A stretch of DNA of 6,167 nt from Victivallales bacterium (GTDB lineage Bacteria; Verrucomicrobiota; Lentisphaeria; Oligosphaerales; Oligosphaeraceae): the NCBI GenBank assembly GCA_017458805.1, contig JAFTAC010000378.1:1-6167 (forward strand), written 5' to 3'. The notes beneath the pieces were generated by a model. It was given only the letters and a program-made list of their open reading frames with translations. It did no database searches and was not told where the DNA came from. Shown in pieces: positions 5,858 to 6,167 of this stretch. Position numbers and translations under genes: made by a program. Every line of letters begins with the position of its first letter. Position 1 is the first letter of the stretch.

Positions 5858-5871
5858 GGGGAATCCCGTGT

Positions 5872-5895
5872 GTGCGCGGCAAAAGTGCCGCGCAC
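5872..5895 (-). terminator. Strong hairpin between the oxidoreductase gene and recA
   Basis: GTGCGCGGCA (5872-5881) and TGCCGCGCAC (5886-5895) form a perfect 10-bp stem with a 4-base loop. On the - strand it begins 35 bases after the oxidoreductase stop codon and ends upstream of the recA promoter region. No T-run follows directly on the - strand; instead an A-rich stretch comes about 14 bases later. It probably separates the upstream transcript from recA, by termination or by stabilising a 3' end. Confidence 0.5.
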
Positions 5896-5930
5896 TTATG
5901 ACGGTTTTGGCGTACTTTGGGAGCTGAATC

Positions 5931-6167
5931 TTAGAACTCCACGACTGTGCCTTCTTCGGAGGAGCGGAGGATGCCCAGGGCGAGGTCGAGGGCGTTGAAG
6001 GCGTCGTCAAGGGTCACGTCTGGCTGGCGGTTCTCCTGGATGGCCTTGAGCCAGTGGCGGAAACCCTCGTAGTAGGGGTTATCGACGGCGGGGGCCTCAA
6101 GTTCCTGCGTCTCGCCGTCCTTGGGCATGAAGGTGACGGTGTTTTTGCCCCAGTTGTAGGATGCATA
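5931..6167 (-). CDS. Gfo/Idh/MocA family oxidoreductase, C-terminal end (5' end outside window)
   Basis: The frame is open from the window edge at 6167 to the TAA at 5931-5933 and encodes the last 78 residues; the Met at 6128 is internal. The segment NPYYEGFRHWLKAIQENRQPDVTLDDAFNALDLALGILRSSEEGTVV matches the C-terminal end of this family, in which a helix of the F-xx-W/F-xxAI-x-NG/R type precedes a P-x-V-T/S-xx-DA/GxxAL segment and a final helix of the A-xx-S-xx-EG-x-V type. Family members use NAD(P) to oxidise or reduce sugars, inositols and related compounds. The NAD-binding Rossmann domain and catalytic lysine lie outside the window, so neither substrate nor subfamily can be named. A strong hairpin follows the stop codon, which suggests recA is transcribed separately. 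Confidence 0.8.
   Translation of the reverse strand, partial: YASYNWGKNTVTFMPKDGETQELEAPAVDNPYYEGFRHWLKAIQENRQPDVTLDDAFNALDLALGILRSSEEGTVVEF

Noticed and set aside
1..6167. tRNA, rRNA, transposase, phage or defence genes
   Set aside because: No such sequence was recognised on either strand; the coding space is accounted for by five ordinary metabolic and repair genes.

Overview
This window comes from a bacterial chromosome of moderately high G+C. It holds five protein-coding genes, two of them cut by the window edges. One is on the + strand (1-609) and four are on the - strand. Reading along the - strand from the right edge, these are the C-terminal end of a Gfo/Idh/MocA-type oxidoreductase (5931-6167), recA (4635-5711), a fused NAD(P)H-hydrate epimerase/dehydratase (nnr, 2991-4520) and a large glycoside-hydrolase-like protein (901-2844). 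The + strand gene converges on the glycoside-hydrolase gene and looks like the C-terminal part of a polysaccharide-deacetylase-like protein. The organism cannot be fixed from so little sequence. A predicted sugar-degrading enzyme next to a Gfo/Idh/MocA oxidoreductase, weak or absent Shine-Dalgarno sequences on some genes, and abundant short non-coding hairpin repeats would suit a carbohydrate-degrading member of the PVC group (Lentisphaerota, Kiritimatiellota or Verrucomicrobiota). That placement is a low-confidence inference.

Layout. Positions 1-609 carry the deacetylase-like C-terminus. Positions 610-900 are non-coding and hold a 68-bp tandem repeat built around a strong hairpin, plus a diverged unit in the opposite orientation beside the stop codon of the convergent gene. 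Positions 901-2844 are the glycoside-hydrolase-like gene. Positions 2845-2990 are low-complexity: a 7-bp G-rich tandem repeat, a block of G, A and C homopolymer runs, a small hairpin, and one arm of an 11-bp inverted repeat whose other arm contains the nnr stop codon. Next come nnr and a short spacer with inverted repeats. RecA follows, with a clear Shine-Dalgarno sequence, a leader hairpin, and helically phased A-tracts upstream. A strong hairpin separates recA from the partial oxidoreductase gene.

How the genes relate. RecA (recombination and DNA repair) and Nnr (repair of damaged NAD(P)H) are housekeeping genes in the same direction and could share a transcript, though hairpins lie between them. 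The hydrolase, the deacetylase-like protein and the oxidoreductase fit carbohydrate metabolism, but the window shows no single operon joining them. I see no phage, transposase, CRISPR, toxin-antitoxin, defence or secondary-metabolite system. What merits a second look is the intergenic structure and the uncharacterised enzyme types, not a new multi-gene system.
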